Shown here: piece by piece, positions 25,850 to 35,215 of the stretch
How the letters are laid out: every line of letters starts with the position of its first letter
Position numbering within the stretch: the stretch's first letter is position 1
Assembly (NCBI GenBank): GCA_003223515.1
Contig: QHVI01000029.1
Span: 1 to 64,000, forward strand
Reading direction: 5' to 3'
From: Candidatus Angelobacter sp. Gp1-AA117
GTDB taxonomy: Bacteria > Acidobacteriota > Terriglobia > Terriglobales > Acidobacteriaceae
Length of the DNA: 64,000 nt
Program-made: the position numbers and the translations under genes
Notes under the pieces: generated by a model
Told to the model about the DNA's origin: nothing
Databases searched by the model: none
The model's input: the letters and a program-made list of their open reading frames with translations, nothing else

Positions 25850-26085
25850 TAAAATTCAGAGTCCTTTATTTTCAATAGCTTAACCAACCCTCTAAAGCAG
25901 CCCTCTTTAGCTCATCCAAATCCTATTCCCACGGGTTCCAGAGTTTCCAAATCTGATGCGTTTCGTTTCTAAAGTAGTAACTCCCCGCTGTCGGTAAATC
26001 TTTTCTGACTTTCTTGTTTTTTCTGGCTTTCAGTATTCAGCCGATTGCCCAATGACTGTTAGCTTGAGTGACCTGACACGCCATA

Positions 26086-27105
26086 ATGTCGAACAGCAGA
26101 ACAAGCGGCCAAGTGAATATCGTCAAGCAGGTGAAACTCGACAGGTGGAGCTTCAGGCCGGTTGTTAGAAGAGATGGCCACCTGGTCCTCGATTACGTGC
26201 GAGTGAATGGCCAACCGGAATATCATCCCGAAGGCTCGTATTTTCTGCAATGGCGTGAGAGCGGCAAGGTGCGCTCACGCGTTGTCCCTGCTGGTCAGAA
26301 CGTGGAGACCGCAGCCCGACAAAAGTGGCTGGAGCTGAGACAGCCGCCCCCTGAGCGGCTCACCATAACAGAGGCACGTGACGAATTCCTGAAATTCGTA
26401 TCCCTGAACCGGCGGCACACGACCTGGAACGCTTATCGGAACATTCTCGAAAGATTTCAGCAATCCTGCAAAAAGGTGTTCGTGGATGAAGTCACACGCG
26501 CGGACATGCGCGCATTTATCGCCCATTGTTTGGAATCTCAACTTTCGGGACGCACCGCGCACGATAACTTAAACGTGGTTTTGCAGTTCTTTAAGAGATT
26601 TGGCCGGACCGGTCTGGCCGAGAAGAGTGACAGGCCGAAATTCGTTGAGGCAATCCGCCCTGTGTATGAACCGGAAGAGATCCTGGTATTGCTGCAACAC
26701 GCCAGTGAAGACGAGTGGCTGATCATCATGTTCCTGCTGGCTTCGGGCTTCCGCGATCGTGAATTCCAATGTGTCTGCTGGCGGGATGTCGATTTTCGCA
26801 ACTACATCGTTCGAGTCACTGCGAAGCCGGCACTGCGGTTCGTACCCAAAAGCTGGGAGGAACGCGCGGTACCTCTGCCCATGCCACTGATTGAGCGATT
26901 GCTTGAGCAGAAGCAGGCTCGCAACGCTATGCCGTCGCAACTGGTTTTTCCAAACTCCAGGAATCGCCCGCAAAAAGACGGGAACAAGATCATCAAAGGC
27001 CTCGCCCATCGCGCCGGCTTGAATTGCGGACAGTGCGTCACGAAATTTGGGAATAAATGTGTTGATGGGCCGCATTGTACCCACCCCTTCATCAGAAGTG
27101 CCTGA
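26086..27105 (+). pseudogene. Truncated tyrosine integrase
   Basis: The 339-residue frame covers the N-terminal arm domain, core-binding domain (about 95-190) and the first part of the catalytic domain, with the Arg box degenerate (FRDREFQCVCWRDVDF). The H-x-x-R and Tyr boxes are absent: the frame stops in CTHPFIRSA after a Cys-rich stretch (NCGQCVTKFGNKC) where HKFRHT-type sequence would follow. It is broken at about 27085 and joined to an unrelated antisense gene fragment. Confidence 0.82.
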
Positions 27106-27985
27106 GCAATCAAACGTTGAACCTCTCTGTTTTCCCGTGACCAAGGCACGTCTGCTGCAGCCTGTTCAGCAGGAAAATCGCCCAGGGCCTCCTCCGCTGA
27201 GGCTTCAGCGAGATCAATGCCGGGATAGTCCGAGTGTGTTATCGTGCGAAGCTTCTTGAGCGTGAGCAGCGCATCGGACGGTTTTCCGGCAGAACTCTGA
27301 GTGCGAGCGAGTTCAATGCCATACTTAGGGTTTTCAGGATCGAAGGTCCATAGAGTGTTATAGAGCTGGAGGGCTTTGTCCCAATCTTTGTCCAAGGCAC
27401 GATATGTCGCGGTAATCCACAGGGATTATTCGCGAGGTAATTCTGATGCCAGCGCAGTCGCTTTCCTGCCTCTGCCCTGGCCTTATTCTCGTATCCCAAT
27501 GCGGACCAGGCTGTGGCCAGGGCGACGTGCGCCATGGCATAGTCAGGTTCGGCCCGCATGGCGCGTTCGAGGAGCTGCGCGGCTCCCGATCGAACTGATG
27601 CAATCTCTCAATGGCCTCAATGTAGAGAGGTGCCACCGAGGACTCTTTTGGAACCATACCTCTGGCTTCCTTGACTTGGGCTGGCGACAATTGGCTTAGC
27701 CGCAGTTCCTCCCTGAGTTGGGATCCAAGGCTGCCGACGAAGTCAAGAAGGTGCTTTGCGCTGGAGGTCTCGGACCGCGAACCGAGGGTTTCACCTGAGG
27801 TTGCATTGACAATCCTCAGATCAATGCGTATTTTCTGGTCGCCCTTCTCTCCCCAAACGGCAAACGAACCCAGCACCAACAGGTCGGTGCCCAAGTTATT
27901 TCGGACTTCAGACAATATCGTCCGTGAGTAGATGTCGTCCGCAGGAAGCGAAAGGTCTTTCGCCATGAAGGCCACGTTCAGCATT
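27106..27985 (-). pseudogene. Broken TPR protein of kinase type
   Basis: Three frames together read as the C-terminal part of an acidobacterial kinase-linked TPR protein: TILSEVRNNLGTDLLVLGSF and LRIVNATSGETLGS in the first, AEPDYAMAHVALATAWSALG in the second and DKDWDKALQLYNTLWTFDP in the third. Changes of frame occur near 27600-27560 and 27420-27395. The N-terminal kinase or DNA-binding part is missing at 27985, and the right end is cut at the integrase junction. It cannot make a functional protein. Confidence 0.75.
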
Positions 27986-28200
27986 CCTATGGACATCACG
28001 GTATGTACACCACAATGCGGGAAGCGGTGTTGGCCCATTCTGGTGAAGCGCTCCAGAGCCGGCTTGCCTTTCAGGAGATGACTCCGCATGAACAAGACTG
28101 TGTAATCGAATTCCTGAAGTCGCTTCAGATCCTACCGCCAAGTGTGAAGGATTTGATTGTGAATGAAGACGGCAGGAAAAGAAGTGGAACTCAGACTTCT
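27986..28200 (+). pseudogene. C-terminal fragment of diheme oxidoreductase (DUF1111)
   Basis: TTMREAVLAHSGEA, SRLAFQEMTPHEQDCVIEFL and KSLQILPP match the C-terminal end of COG3488 diheme cytochrome-type thiol oxidoreductases, which has the heme-binding CxxCH motifs farther upstream. Only about 65 residues remain. It abuts the antisense TPR fragment, so this is a recombination junction rather than a transcribed gene. Confidence 0.75.
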
Positions 28201-28599
28201 TCAACAAGCAGTTCTGAAATCTTTTCCGCAATCTGGTGTTCCTGCGCGACCGCATTTTTCCGGTTCGGGCCAGGACGCTGCACCAGACGACGTTGGCGCA
28301 ACCACGTAACGCGGACAATTCACCAGTGTGTCTGTGGGCAGTCCAAACGCAGACACAGAAGTTGCGACAGTCGCGAAAGCCTCAATCCCGAACTTGAAAT
28401 TGTTGATGATGAAGCACCGGCAGATTTAGCTTATTGATCCTCAGCAACTCTCAAATTAGAAGGAGTTGATCCCCACAGGTCAGCCCGAGGACTTTCGCCA
28501 AAGCTCCCTATCAATTTGGTATCAAATAGCATCGATTTTGCCGTTTTTTCCGACTATACGGGTCCATAAGTCCTTTGCCATTAACAACGGCCCACTAGG

Positions 28600-28651
28600 G
28601 TGTTTCCATGCATGAAAGAAGTCGTCGGTTCGATCTCGACTAGATTCACCA
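28600..28651 (+). pseudogene. Degenerate tRNA 3' fragment
   Basis: GTCGG pairs with TCGAC around the exact T-loop TTCGATC (28624-28640), followed by a 7-nt acceptor strand TAGATTC, A and CCA (28651). The upstream TTTC-CATGCAT-GAAA resembles an anticodon arm, with GCA/TGC-like bases, but the 5' half is absent. The identity (possibly Ala) is uncertain. Confidence 0.5.
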
Positions 28652-28713
28652 TCCAATCCCTCCATTTTCTTTGCTCTGAACGGGAGGTCAGCTTTGAAAA
28701 CATCAAAACAGTT

Positions 28714-28734
28714 GCAATCCGTTTGCAATCCGTT
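28714..28734. repeat. Integrase arm-site repeat, right end of element 2
   Basis: An exact 21-nt copy of 21208-21228 (two GCAATCCGTT units), 80 bp left of the 23-nt core. It marks this as the right end of element 2. Confidence 0.75.
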
Positions 28735-28814
28735 TCCAGGTTTAACATCGCCTTTCATATACTTTTATGCCATCCGTGGCCCTGTATGTTGTTGAATGTA
28801 CGTTTGAACGTACA

Positions 28815-28837
28815 TTCGAGTCCTACCTGAGGAGCCA
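28815..28837 (+). repeat. Attachment site between elements 2 and 3
   Basis: TTCGAGTCCTACCTGAGGAG plus CCA matches the last 23 nt of tRNA-Asn. The bases to the left differ from the tRNA, so this core is shorter than the other two. It is followed by TTTTCAGGCACTTAC (28842-28856). Confidence 0.88.
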
Positions 28838-28844
28838 ATTCTTT

Positions 28845-29771
28845 TCAGGCACTTACTGAAACCTCATTTTCCAACTGGAGCTCATTGGAGCCCATTGCAT
28901 TGGAGATTTCTTCCGGAATCGGCTTCCGGCTTGCGAGAATTGCCCGAGTACGCGAGTTGATCGCCTCCATCACGCTTGTCGGTATCTGCTGCATATAGAC
29001 ATTAGCTGTGGTTTGGATGTTCGCGTGTCTCAGGATCTGCTGGGCATCCTTCATGGTTCCGTGTTTCTGTAAATCCGTTCCACCGTGCGCCGCATCACTT
29101 GAAAAGTAATGGGTTTTCTTGGGATACCAAGCTTGTCGGCGATGGGGTGAATCCGCCACTTCAGGAAATTCTTGGCATGCCGCGGTACATCCCCGTTGCG
29201 CCCTGATGTGGGGAACATAAGCGCTTCTGGAGAAGTATCCGGGCACACTTGCTTCCAGGCGGCAATGATTGGCCGAATGTCTTCAGGAATTGGCACTGCA
29301 TTCCAACTGGCATTCGTCTTCACTTTGCCCGGGAACAGCTTTCCTTCATAGGCGGTGCCTTGAATGATCAATTTATCTCCGCAATAGGATTTCCACTGCA
29401 GACCGAAGGTTTCACTCGTGCGAGTGGCACAAAACAGGCCAATGCTGATCAAGCACAAACCGTGCGGGTCACTGATCGAATCGATCAGTGTGACAATTTG
29501 TTCTGGCTTCATTGTGGGCCGGCTTACAGCTCGTGTTTCGGCATTCTGGTGTCCTCGCCGGGTTCTCCGCAATAAACTTCAATCTCTGTGCCATTCGCAT
29601 AATCGACCGTACGTTTACATACGCGTGTTTGACGATCGATTCTGAAAGTCTTGAGCCAGATCGTTTAGCAGCATCTGGATCTAAAAAAGTCCCAATTTTG
29701 ATGCAGGCGGCTCGATTCCGTCCCTGGCCATCAGTCGGTGCGTCGTAAAGGTAGAAATCCACCCCTCGCAA
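28845..29771 (-). pseudogene. Frameshifted tyrosine integrase, element 3
   Basis: Pieces in three frames align with one integrase: core-binding AYVNVRSIMRMAQRLKFIAE, catalytic IGLFCATRTSETFGLQW, LMFPTSGRN, then ILRHANIQTTANVYMQQIPT with the H and Tyr boxes at the C-terminus. Shifts occur near 29540 (between the first and second pieces) and near 29085 (before the last), and the H-x-x-R box appears damaged. It sits next to the 23-nt attachment core, as the integrases of elements 1 and 2 do, so it marks a third, dead element. Confidence 0.82.
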
Positions 29772-29942
29772 CCAACCTAAGTTTTTGGTACTGCAACTAT
29801 TTCCCTTCCTGAATCGGCAAAGCGTATGAGTGACTGGTGGACAGTGTTATGCTTCCAGCTTTCACACGGTCAGAGCTAGTTTTCCTTCAACTCCGCAATA
29901 CGGTTAGCTTGCCTGGCGCGAGTTCCGCACGGCGCAAATCAA

Positions 29943-30029
29943 GCGTTAGAGCGTTAGAGTGTTAGACCTCACGCCAATATGGAGATTTCCCTAACGCTTT
30001 GCGAATTCCTAACGCTTGGAAGTGTTAGG
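29943..30029. repeat. GCGTTAGA direct and inverted repeats
   Basis: GCGTTAGA is at 29943 and 29951, GTGTTAGA at 29959; CTAACGCT is at 29991 and 30009, and AGTGTTAGG at 30021. Five or six related octamers within 90 bp, partly inside the end of the DUF3631 pseudogene, look like iterons or amplified low-complexity codons. Confidence 0.55.
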
Positions 30030-31185
30030 TCTGGCATCTCGGGAGTGGCCGAAGGGAGAGCCTCCGTAACAAGTTTTTCTGTCGAGCTTATGGCAGAGTG
30101 CCCGGGGGCGGGCAGGTAGAGATCCCAGGCCGCGAGAAAAGTTTCATAGCGGTAGCCTCGAGCTGGCTCTGCGCTGTTCCAGTCAAGGCAGCTATGGATA
30201 TGTAGAGGACGAAGTTCGTGGGCGAGGGCATGGGGCGTCATGGCGCGTCCGCTCTTCCAGTTCTTCCAAGAGCGCTCTTCGAGGCTGTGGAGGTGTGCGA
30301 GGAGATCGCGGGTGAGCATGAATTCGGGATTGCCTTTGGTGGCGAAGAAGTCGCGTATGTCGGAGAGCAACGGGGTGACGGTGGAGTAATTGTCACAGAT
30401 ATCGGCGGCAAAGATGTGAGTTATGGCGGAGCGGATCCTTTCGGGCCAGGGATCGCCGATGAAATCGGCAATGTGAACCAGCGGCTCGACACAGTGCTGC
30501 TGGTGAGGCGTGAGGCCGGAGGGCATAGCGACAGGCGCGTGCTGGGCATGGGGGCGAAGGTTTTCACGGTCTTGCTGAGCCCAGAGTTCCAGACGATCCA
30601 CTATCTTCTCAGAGATATCGGAGGCAGGTTCCCAGCGGAGACGCTCGATGGGTCTGAAGGCCTGCTGCGTTCCAAATTGATGGGGATGCAGCGACTGGCG
30701 AGCGAAGGCGGCATCGGGCCCTGCCCGGCAAAGGCTTTGGGCACGAAGCAACGGTGGTCGGTGACGCCGTCGTCTCCCTCAGGATGCAGGTAACCATACC
30801 AGCCGTGCTCGGTCGCGCCGGCATTGAGATAGGCAACCACCGCCTGCCTTTCAGAAGAGCTGAAGGTGACGTGGCGATCGTCGAGCAGCAGGGTGCCGCC
30901 AAAGCATTGCCTCTTGGTGAGCAGAACGCGCGGGCCGGCACCGCTGGTATACCAGCTATTGTAAGCGAGGTGCTCGAGCGTCTTGAGCAAGACGGTTTTA
31001 CCCGACTGAGGCTCCGCTGAATAGATATTGAGGCAGGCAGCAAAGGAAAAGACTCCGTACCAACGGAAATATCCGCTGAGGACCCAGAGGGCAAGGACGG
31101 TGAGCTGATCGTCCGAGCAGACGACATAACGGCGGATGAACTGGGCGACATCGGAGATGAGCTGGTGGCGGTCAGTCTGCTTCAT
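29969..31185 (-). pseudogene. Frameshifted DUF3631 ATPase
   Basis: The first frame (31185 to about 30670) holds an ATPase with Walker A AEPQSGKTVLLKTLEH and LLLDDRH; the second (from about 30690 to 29969) holds the DUF3631 domain (PIERLRWEPASDISEKIVD, CDNYSTVTPLLSDIRDFFA, RDLLAHLHSLEERSWKNW). A shift near 30670-30680 separates them. Such proteins occur on plasmids and integrative elements as replication-type ATPases. The frameshift may be real decay, as in the neighbouring integrase. Confidence 0.8.
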
Positions 31186-31296
31186 GGCGGAATAAGAATA
31201 TATTAGAACTATTACTATGTCAAGAAGAAGCTGGGGCTGAATTCTCGCAAAAATTGGACATGAACGCTGATCGGTTCTGCGGCGTCTAGTATCTGA

Positions 31297-31863
31297 TCAC
31301 TTACTCTGTAATCGGCGCTGGACGATGGGATCAACGGCTTCGCCGTAGTATGTTCGATGCCAGAGGTAAGCTGTTTCCCGAAGCTTCCGCCATTGATCGA
31401 AGATCTTTACCTCTCCTTCAGTGGCGGAATGATAATCCTTACGCAGATACAGCGTTGGCTGATCACTTCTATCCCACGGCATGTGAACAAGTTCGAACCG
31501 GGCGCCACTCACTCTTTCAGGCTGCTGGACGGCGATTCGATCCAATTCCTGCATAATATCCTTATATTTAAGGAGTGAAGCAGCATCGGGCATGATGCGC
31601 CCGCGTACGATTAGGTTTCCGGTTGGGCCTTGAAATTCAAAGCCAAGATTTGCCACTTTACCGTAAAAGCTGCCATTCGGCTGCCGTTGGATTCCACTGG
31701 AGTCTTCTCTTTCGGCGCGGCCCCAATCACTAACTAGTTTGTATGCTGTCGTAGAATCCATGATTTTTCTCTCCTCCGCGCAGCCCTGAATCGCTGTCCA
31801 TGGCATAAGGGCCATAATGAGAAACATCAGCCTAACCACAACAATTCGGTTGCCCATGAACAT
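31297..31863 (-). CDS. Lipoprotein, likely immunity partner of lipase effector
   Basis: A 188-residue protein with a signal peptide and lipobox (residues 10-28, LMFLIMALMPWTAIQGC), so it is a periplasmic lipoprotein. The mature part is a mixed alpha/beta domain with no recognised family. Its 5' end overlaps the 3' end of the lipase effector gene (31832-31863), so they are co-translated. Periplasmic lipoproteins beside phospholipase-type T6SS effectors are the normal immunity proteins for them (Tli family logic). The identity as immunity is inferred from position only. Confidence 0.72.
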   Translation of the reverse strand: MFMGNRIVVVRLMFLIMALMPWTAIQGCAEERKIMDSTTAYKLVSDWGRAEREDSSGIQRQPNGSFYGKVANLGFEFQGPTGNLIVRGRIMPDAASLLKYKDIMQELDRIAVQQPERVSGARFELVHMPWDRSDQPTLYLRKDYHSATEGEVKIFDQWRKLRETAYLWHRTYYGEAVDPIVQRRLQSK

Positions 31864-33034
31864 TCACCATTTCATTGATGTAAACATTATCCATACTGTG
31901 TGAGTCGATGGGGCTAACATGTGGACTGACAAAATAGTGCCGCTGGGCTGCCGGAACCAAAGCGTTGTCGCGAAATGTTGCATCCGGATAGTTCTCCTGT
32001 GCGCCAGCGATGACGCCCGGCACCGGGTCTGAATAGTTTGTGAACTGCTCATAGTTCGGTCCTGAGGGCCACCCCTGCTCCGCAGTTCCAAAACTTTTGA
32101 TAGAAAGATGGTGCATCAGTTCCAAAGCGTTAGGAAGGCCAACTTCGGTTCTAAGGCGATTCTTAAGATCAGCCAGAGCCTCCTGAGTGATCAAGCCACC
32201 TTGACTATGCGCATAAATAGTCATTTCTTGGGGCGGATTTTTCGTGAGGGCATCATACATCGATTCCTGCAATGTATCGACGGCAGGAGTATCGCTATTT
32301 TTGGCGATGTTGGTCAAGCATTCACCGATATCGGCGCGCATACCTCCCGTAGCATTGTAGACTCCGACAATCTCGGCGCAGGTGGCATTGGCCAGTTTCT
32401 GCATGGTCTTACAGATGCCATCCTTCTGATCAGCTTTTGGATCGCCCATTGGATAGCTGGTCATGATGCCGTTCACATATGTTAACTTGCCGCTGATCCG
32501 AGGCTTACCATTTGGACATTGAGGAACAACACCACCAGAACCCGGTCCCATCTCCTTGCACCCCTTACCCACGGTCTCTCCATCATGGGGCAGGTTCTTC
32601 GGTGCCTTGCCGAGAATCACATCCTGCACGGGTTTCAATTGCGGACTGGAGAGCAACTGGGCAGCCTCGGCCGCGAGATCCTTGGCCAACTCATTTTCAA
32701 CAGCGCAGGCGACATAGATGGTTCCTGCTACAACATCAGTGAATACAGTCCTAGCAGCTTTGTAGGCATGTTCGGCGGCGCGGGTAGATGCGCGAGCCGC
32801 CGCGACACTTTCCTTTTCCGCCCATTTGGCTGCACGAATAGTTTGCGTTTGAGCCCATTGTTCAGCCTCTAAGGTGATATGCGCAGTAGACTTTGCAGCT
32901 TGAACTGTCGTTGTTCCAACGGCCTGCACGGCTTCGACTGCTATCTGCACGCCAGTCGCAATACCGGCCGCTATTGATTTGGCAGCGCTAGTCGCCATGT
33001 TCCAAGCGGCTTTAAATGCCCCTCCTCCGAACAT
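31832..33034 (-). CDS. Putative T6SS lipase effector (alpha/beta-hydrolase)
   Basis: A 400-residue protein. The first about 110 residues are an Ala-rich helical region (repeated AAK/AAE helices) with amphipathic character, likely for VgrG/PAAR loading or membrane contact. A hydrolase domain (about 180-400) has a candidate triad: Ser277 in AHSQGG (a variant of GxSxG with Ala first), Asp336 in SDPVPG and His379 in DSHSM; YVNGI at 187 fits an oxyanion-hole strand. It overlaps the small gene upstream by ATGA and lies in the effector section behind FHA-DUF4123, so it would hydrolyse phospholipids in rival cells. The substrate is not known. Confidence 0.78.
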   Translation of the reverse strand: MFGGGAFKAAWNMATSAAKSIAAGIATGVQIAVEAVQAVGTTTVQAAKSTAHITLEAEQWAQTQTIRAAKWAEKESVAAARASTRAAEHAYKAARTVFTDVVAGTIYVACAVENELAKDLAAEAAQLLSSPQLKPVQDVILGKAPKNLPHDGETVGKGCKEMGPGSGGVVPQCPNGKPRISGKLTYVNGIMTSYPMGDPKADQKDGICKTMQKLANATCAEIVGVYNATGGMRADIGECLTNIAKNSDTPAVDTLQESMYDALTKNPPQEMTIYAHSQGGLITQEALADLKNRLRTEVGLPNALELMHHLSIKSFGTAEQGWPSGPNYEQFTNYSDPVPGVIAGAQENYPDATFRDNALVPAAQRHYFVSPHVSPIDSHSMDNVYINEMVNVHGQPNCCG

Positions 33035-33387
33035 CAGACGCTCCGTTTCAGTTGGTCGAAAATGTCCCGGGTAAACTGCTCGAGTTGGGTACTTTTTTCG
33101 ACCGGGGTAAGACCCGGTCGCAAGATTTGCTGTACAGCCGGGAACTCGTGGTCAAAATCCTCGCCGAGCAACCATGCAGATATCACATAGGCGGCAATCT
33201 GCCGTTCAGTAAGAAACCCATAACTGCGAGCTTTCGCAATCTGCCCTCGTATGCCTTCGCGCAATGTCGCTTGCTCGTGCTCAGCAGCATCTGGGAATTG
33301 GTCTTGCAAAAAATACAACAGCCGCATTGCGTAATCGCGATCTGCAGCCTGCTGAAGAGTTTCAGTCTGCTCTTTGCGAACCTTCAC
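33034..33387 (-). CDS. Small protein of the effector operon
   Basis: A 117-residue soluble, mostly helical protein with AADRDYAMRLLYFLQDQF at 14-31, AKARSYGFLTERQIAAYVI around 51-70, and LLGEDFDHEFPAVQQIL. I do not recognise its family firmly. It is the first of a two-gene set with the lipase gene (ATGA overlap) and follows the adaptor gene by 93 bp. Genes in this position in T6SS effector operons commonly code for chaperones or adaptors, so an effector-stabilising role is likely but unproven. Confidence 0.6.
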   Translation of the reverse strand: MKVRKEQTETLQQAADRDYAMRLLYFLQDQFPDAAEHEQATLREGIRGQIAKARSYGFLTERQIAAYVISAWLLGEDFDHEFPAVQQILRPGLTPVEKSTQLEQFTRDIFDQLKRSV

Positions 33388-33480
33388 TTATCTTTTTCCT
33401 TTTCTGGCGCGATGAGGCGGTATTATGCACCACCATCATCAGCTATGTTTTTTTGATGTCTGATTCTGTATAAGCAATAC

Positions 33481-34389
33481 TCAACCTTCTGGATTCTGGA
33501 CTGCTGACAACGTGATTTGTCTAGGAACAAGATGCTCACCTGTAGAAAAGCTTAGAAGATTTGTGACATTGCTCTCTTCAGTCAGTATGTCGTGGATCGG
33601 CCCGAAAAATTCACTGCTCTCGTCTGAGTTACAAGTTGGGAGAAAAGCGCGTAATACCCGCGGATCATAGAAGCGGAAATACAAGAGTTTTCCATCTTCG
33701 GTTTCGACCAGGAGGAAGTGGCGGAAGTGTTTGCGGACTCCTTCAAAGGGCTTGACGCTGGTGAGGTAGATGCCCCAACTGTTTCCCCAGCCTTCTTTGA
33801 GTAAGGTGTCCAGGAGCGGGGAATCTTTGGGAATTTCCACCAAATACGGAGCGAAGTTGGCGAGGTCTTCGCCTTGCTGGCCTTCGTAGAGGGATTGATA
33901 ACGCTCTTGGGAATTGTGCAGGACTTCGAGGACGCGGTCGTCGCGGGCGGCGTCGAGAATGGCGTAGAGGTGTTCTCCGGGCGGCGGGGAGAGTACTTCG
34001 CGCAAGTCTTTTGGTTTGTCGTTTAAGACGAGAGTTTCATTGGCAAGAGCGGCTGTTGCATCTGGCACCGGTTCAGGTTGGGGAACTGACGGGTTATCTT
34101 CTATACATACGCGGAAACGGGACTGGCCGGCGAAGATGAGGTCGCCGTGGCGGAGAACGGCTTCTTTGATCTGGTTGCCATTTACCAAAGTCCCATTGCG
34201 GCTGCCCATGTCGGCGACGCGGCAGCGGTTCTGGTTGCATTCGATCAGGAAATGGGAGCCGGACATGAAGCGGTCTTCACCACCAGTGAGTTCCGCAGGA
34301 GCATTCCTACCGATGCGCAGGAGTTCACCGGAGGAGATGACTACTTTTGCTCCGATCTTTCCGGTTTCGTTTTCGAGTGTGACTTTCAT
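33481..34389 (-). CDS. FHA domain fused to DUF4123 effector adaptor
   Basis: A 302-residue two-domain protein. Residues 1-100 are an FHA domain with the diagnostic GRN, SGSHFLIE and GSRNGTLVNG motifs, which binds phosphothreonine peptides. Residues about 140-295 match DUF4123 (Tap/TEC type), the chaperone that loads effectors onto VgrG (LYAILDAARDD, WGIYLTS, LLVETEDGKLLYFRFYDPRVLRAFLP). The fusion suggests that a phosphorylated partner recruits or controls effector loading. It is upstream of the small protein and lipase genes and downstream of PAAR. Standalone DUF4123 proteins usually lack FHA. Confidence 0.88.
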   Translation of the reverse strand: MKVTLENETGKIGAKVVISSGELLRIGRNAPAELTGGEDRFMSGSHFLIECNQNRCRVADMGSRNGTLVNGNQIKEAVLRHGDLIFAGQSRFRVCIEDNPSVPQPEPVPDATAALANETLVLNDKPKDLREVLSPPPGEHLYAILDAARDDRVLEVLHNSQERYQSLYEGQQGEDLANFAPYLVEIPKDSPLLDTLLKEGWGNSWGIYLTSVKPFEGVRKHFRHFLLVETEDGKLLYFRFYDPRVLRAFLPTCNSDESSEFFGPIHDILTEESNVTNLLSFSTGEHLVPRQITLSAVQNPEG

Positions 34390-34458
34390 GTTTCGTTTAT
34401 GCCAGTTTAATTATTGGTGTAAGTACACGCTTACTAGAAACGAAGCAGTCGCACGGGC

Positions 34459-34690
34459 TATTGACGCTTGCATGAATAATGTCCTGTTCGAACAGGAATA
34501 TTCCGCCCGCTTCGCGGGCTCTGTGCTCTTGATTTCTTCTCTACCCAACAGCTTGCGCTGTGGGCTAGAAGAATTTCGCCAGCTTCGCTGGCTTGGATTC
34601 TTTGGCATCAGCCTTCCTGCTCTATAGGACATCGCTTATCCAGCATTCAACAAAGCTCAGAATTCCTAAGCTTTTTGGGCACGACTCTGC
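34459..34690. repeat. Interspersed hairpin repeat, copy A
   Basis: About 230 bp, 34459-34690, with GCCCGCTTCGCGGGC, the CCAACAGCTTGCGCTGTGGG-type stem and GCCAGCTTCGCTGGC hairpins in order. It shares layout and sequence with 37246-37485 and 39618-39875. It fills most of the 423-bp gap between the adaptor and PAAR genes and contains no gene. Confidence 0.85.
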
Positions 34691-34812
34691 CCGGCAACAC
34701 AAAAGCGGCATGTTGCCGGGGGCCTAAAGTCATGCCTGTTACACGTCTCGTGAATGCATATAGCATTTGTTAAATCGGCATATTGCCTCAAACTGAGGCA
34801 CAATTACTTCTT

Positions 34813-35175
34813 TCAAGTCTCACAGAAAGCCGCACCACTTTTGGCGGCGGCCTTCAATGTAGCTCCCTGGGCACCACCCATTCCTATTTCGCCGATGATC
34901 ACCGTGGGAAATCCCATGACAATTACGCCACCGTGGACGGTGTTGTCGCCGATGCGGGCCGCCATTAAGTTGTTGATCTGGACTGTAGGAGAGCCTTTGG
35001 CGATCATATCCGGGGGGCCGACGCATACAGCTTTATCGGTGACGCGAGCGGCGGGAAGCCCGCCGATGGTTACATTGGTTGAGCACGGCCCGGCGATCGG
35101 GCCACCGACGTGGGGTACCACGCCTGTGACCATGGGGCAGGTGTGCATGTCAGTTAACCGGGCTGCTGGGGGCAT
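34813..35175 (-). CDS. PAAR-domain spike-tip protein
   Basis: The ATG at 35175 after GAAAGGA is chosen over longer in-frame starts, because it begins MPPAARLTD as in PAAR proteins. The 120-residue protein has the PAAR repeats (LTDMHTCPM, GGLPAARVTD, IGDNTVHGGVI) with conserved Pro/Ala/Arg and metal-binding His/Cys. PAAR sharpens the VgrG spike and can carry effectors. No extra effector domain is attached, so it is a tip for separately loaded effectors such as the lipase or muramidase. Confidence 0.93.
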   Translation of the reverse strand: MPPAARLTDMHTCPMVTGVVPHVGGPIAGPCSTNVTIGGLPAARVTDKAVCVGPPDMIAKGSPTVQINNLMAARIGDNTVHGGVIVMGFPTVIIGEIGMGGAQGATLKAAAKSGAAFCET

Positions 35176-35215
35176 CGTGATTCCTTTCTCAAATGTGTCC
35201 GCGTACCTGAAATCG

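Noticed and set aside
28003-28437. Full-length gene of 144 codons
   Set aside because: Only the first third matches the diheme oxidoreductase end; the rest is out of frame with anything known.
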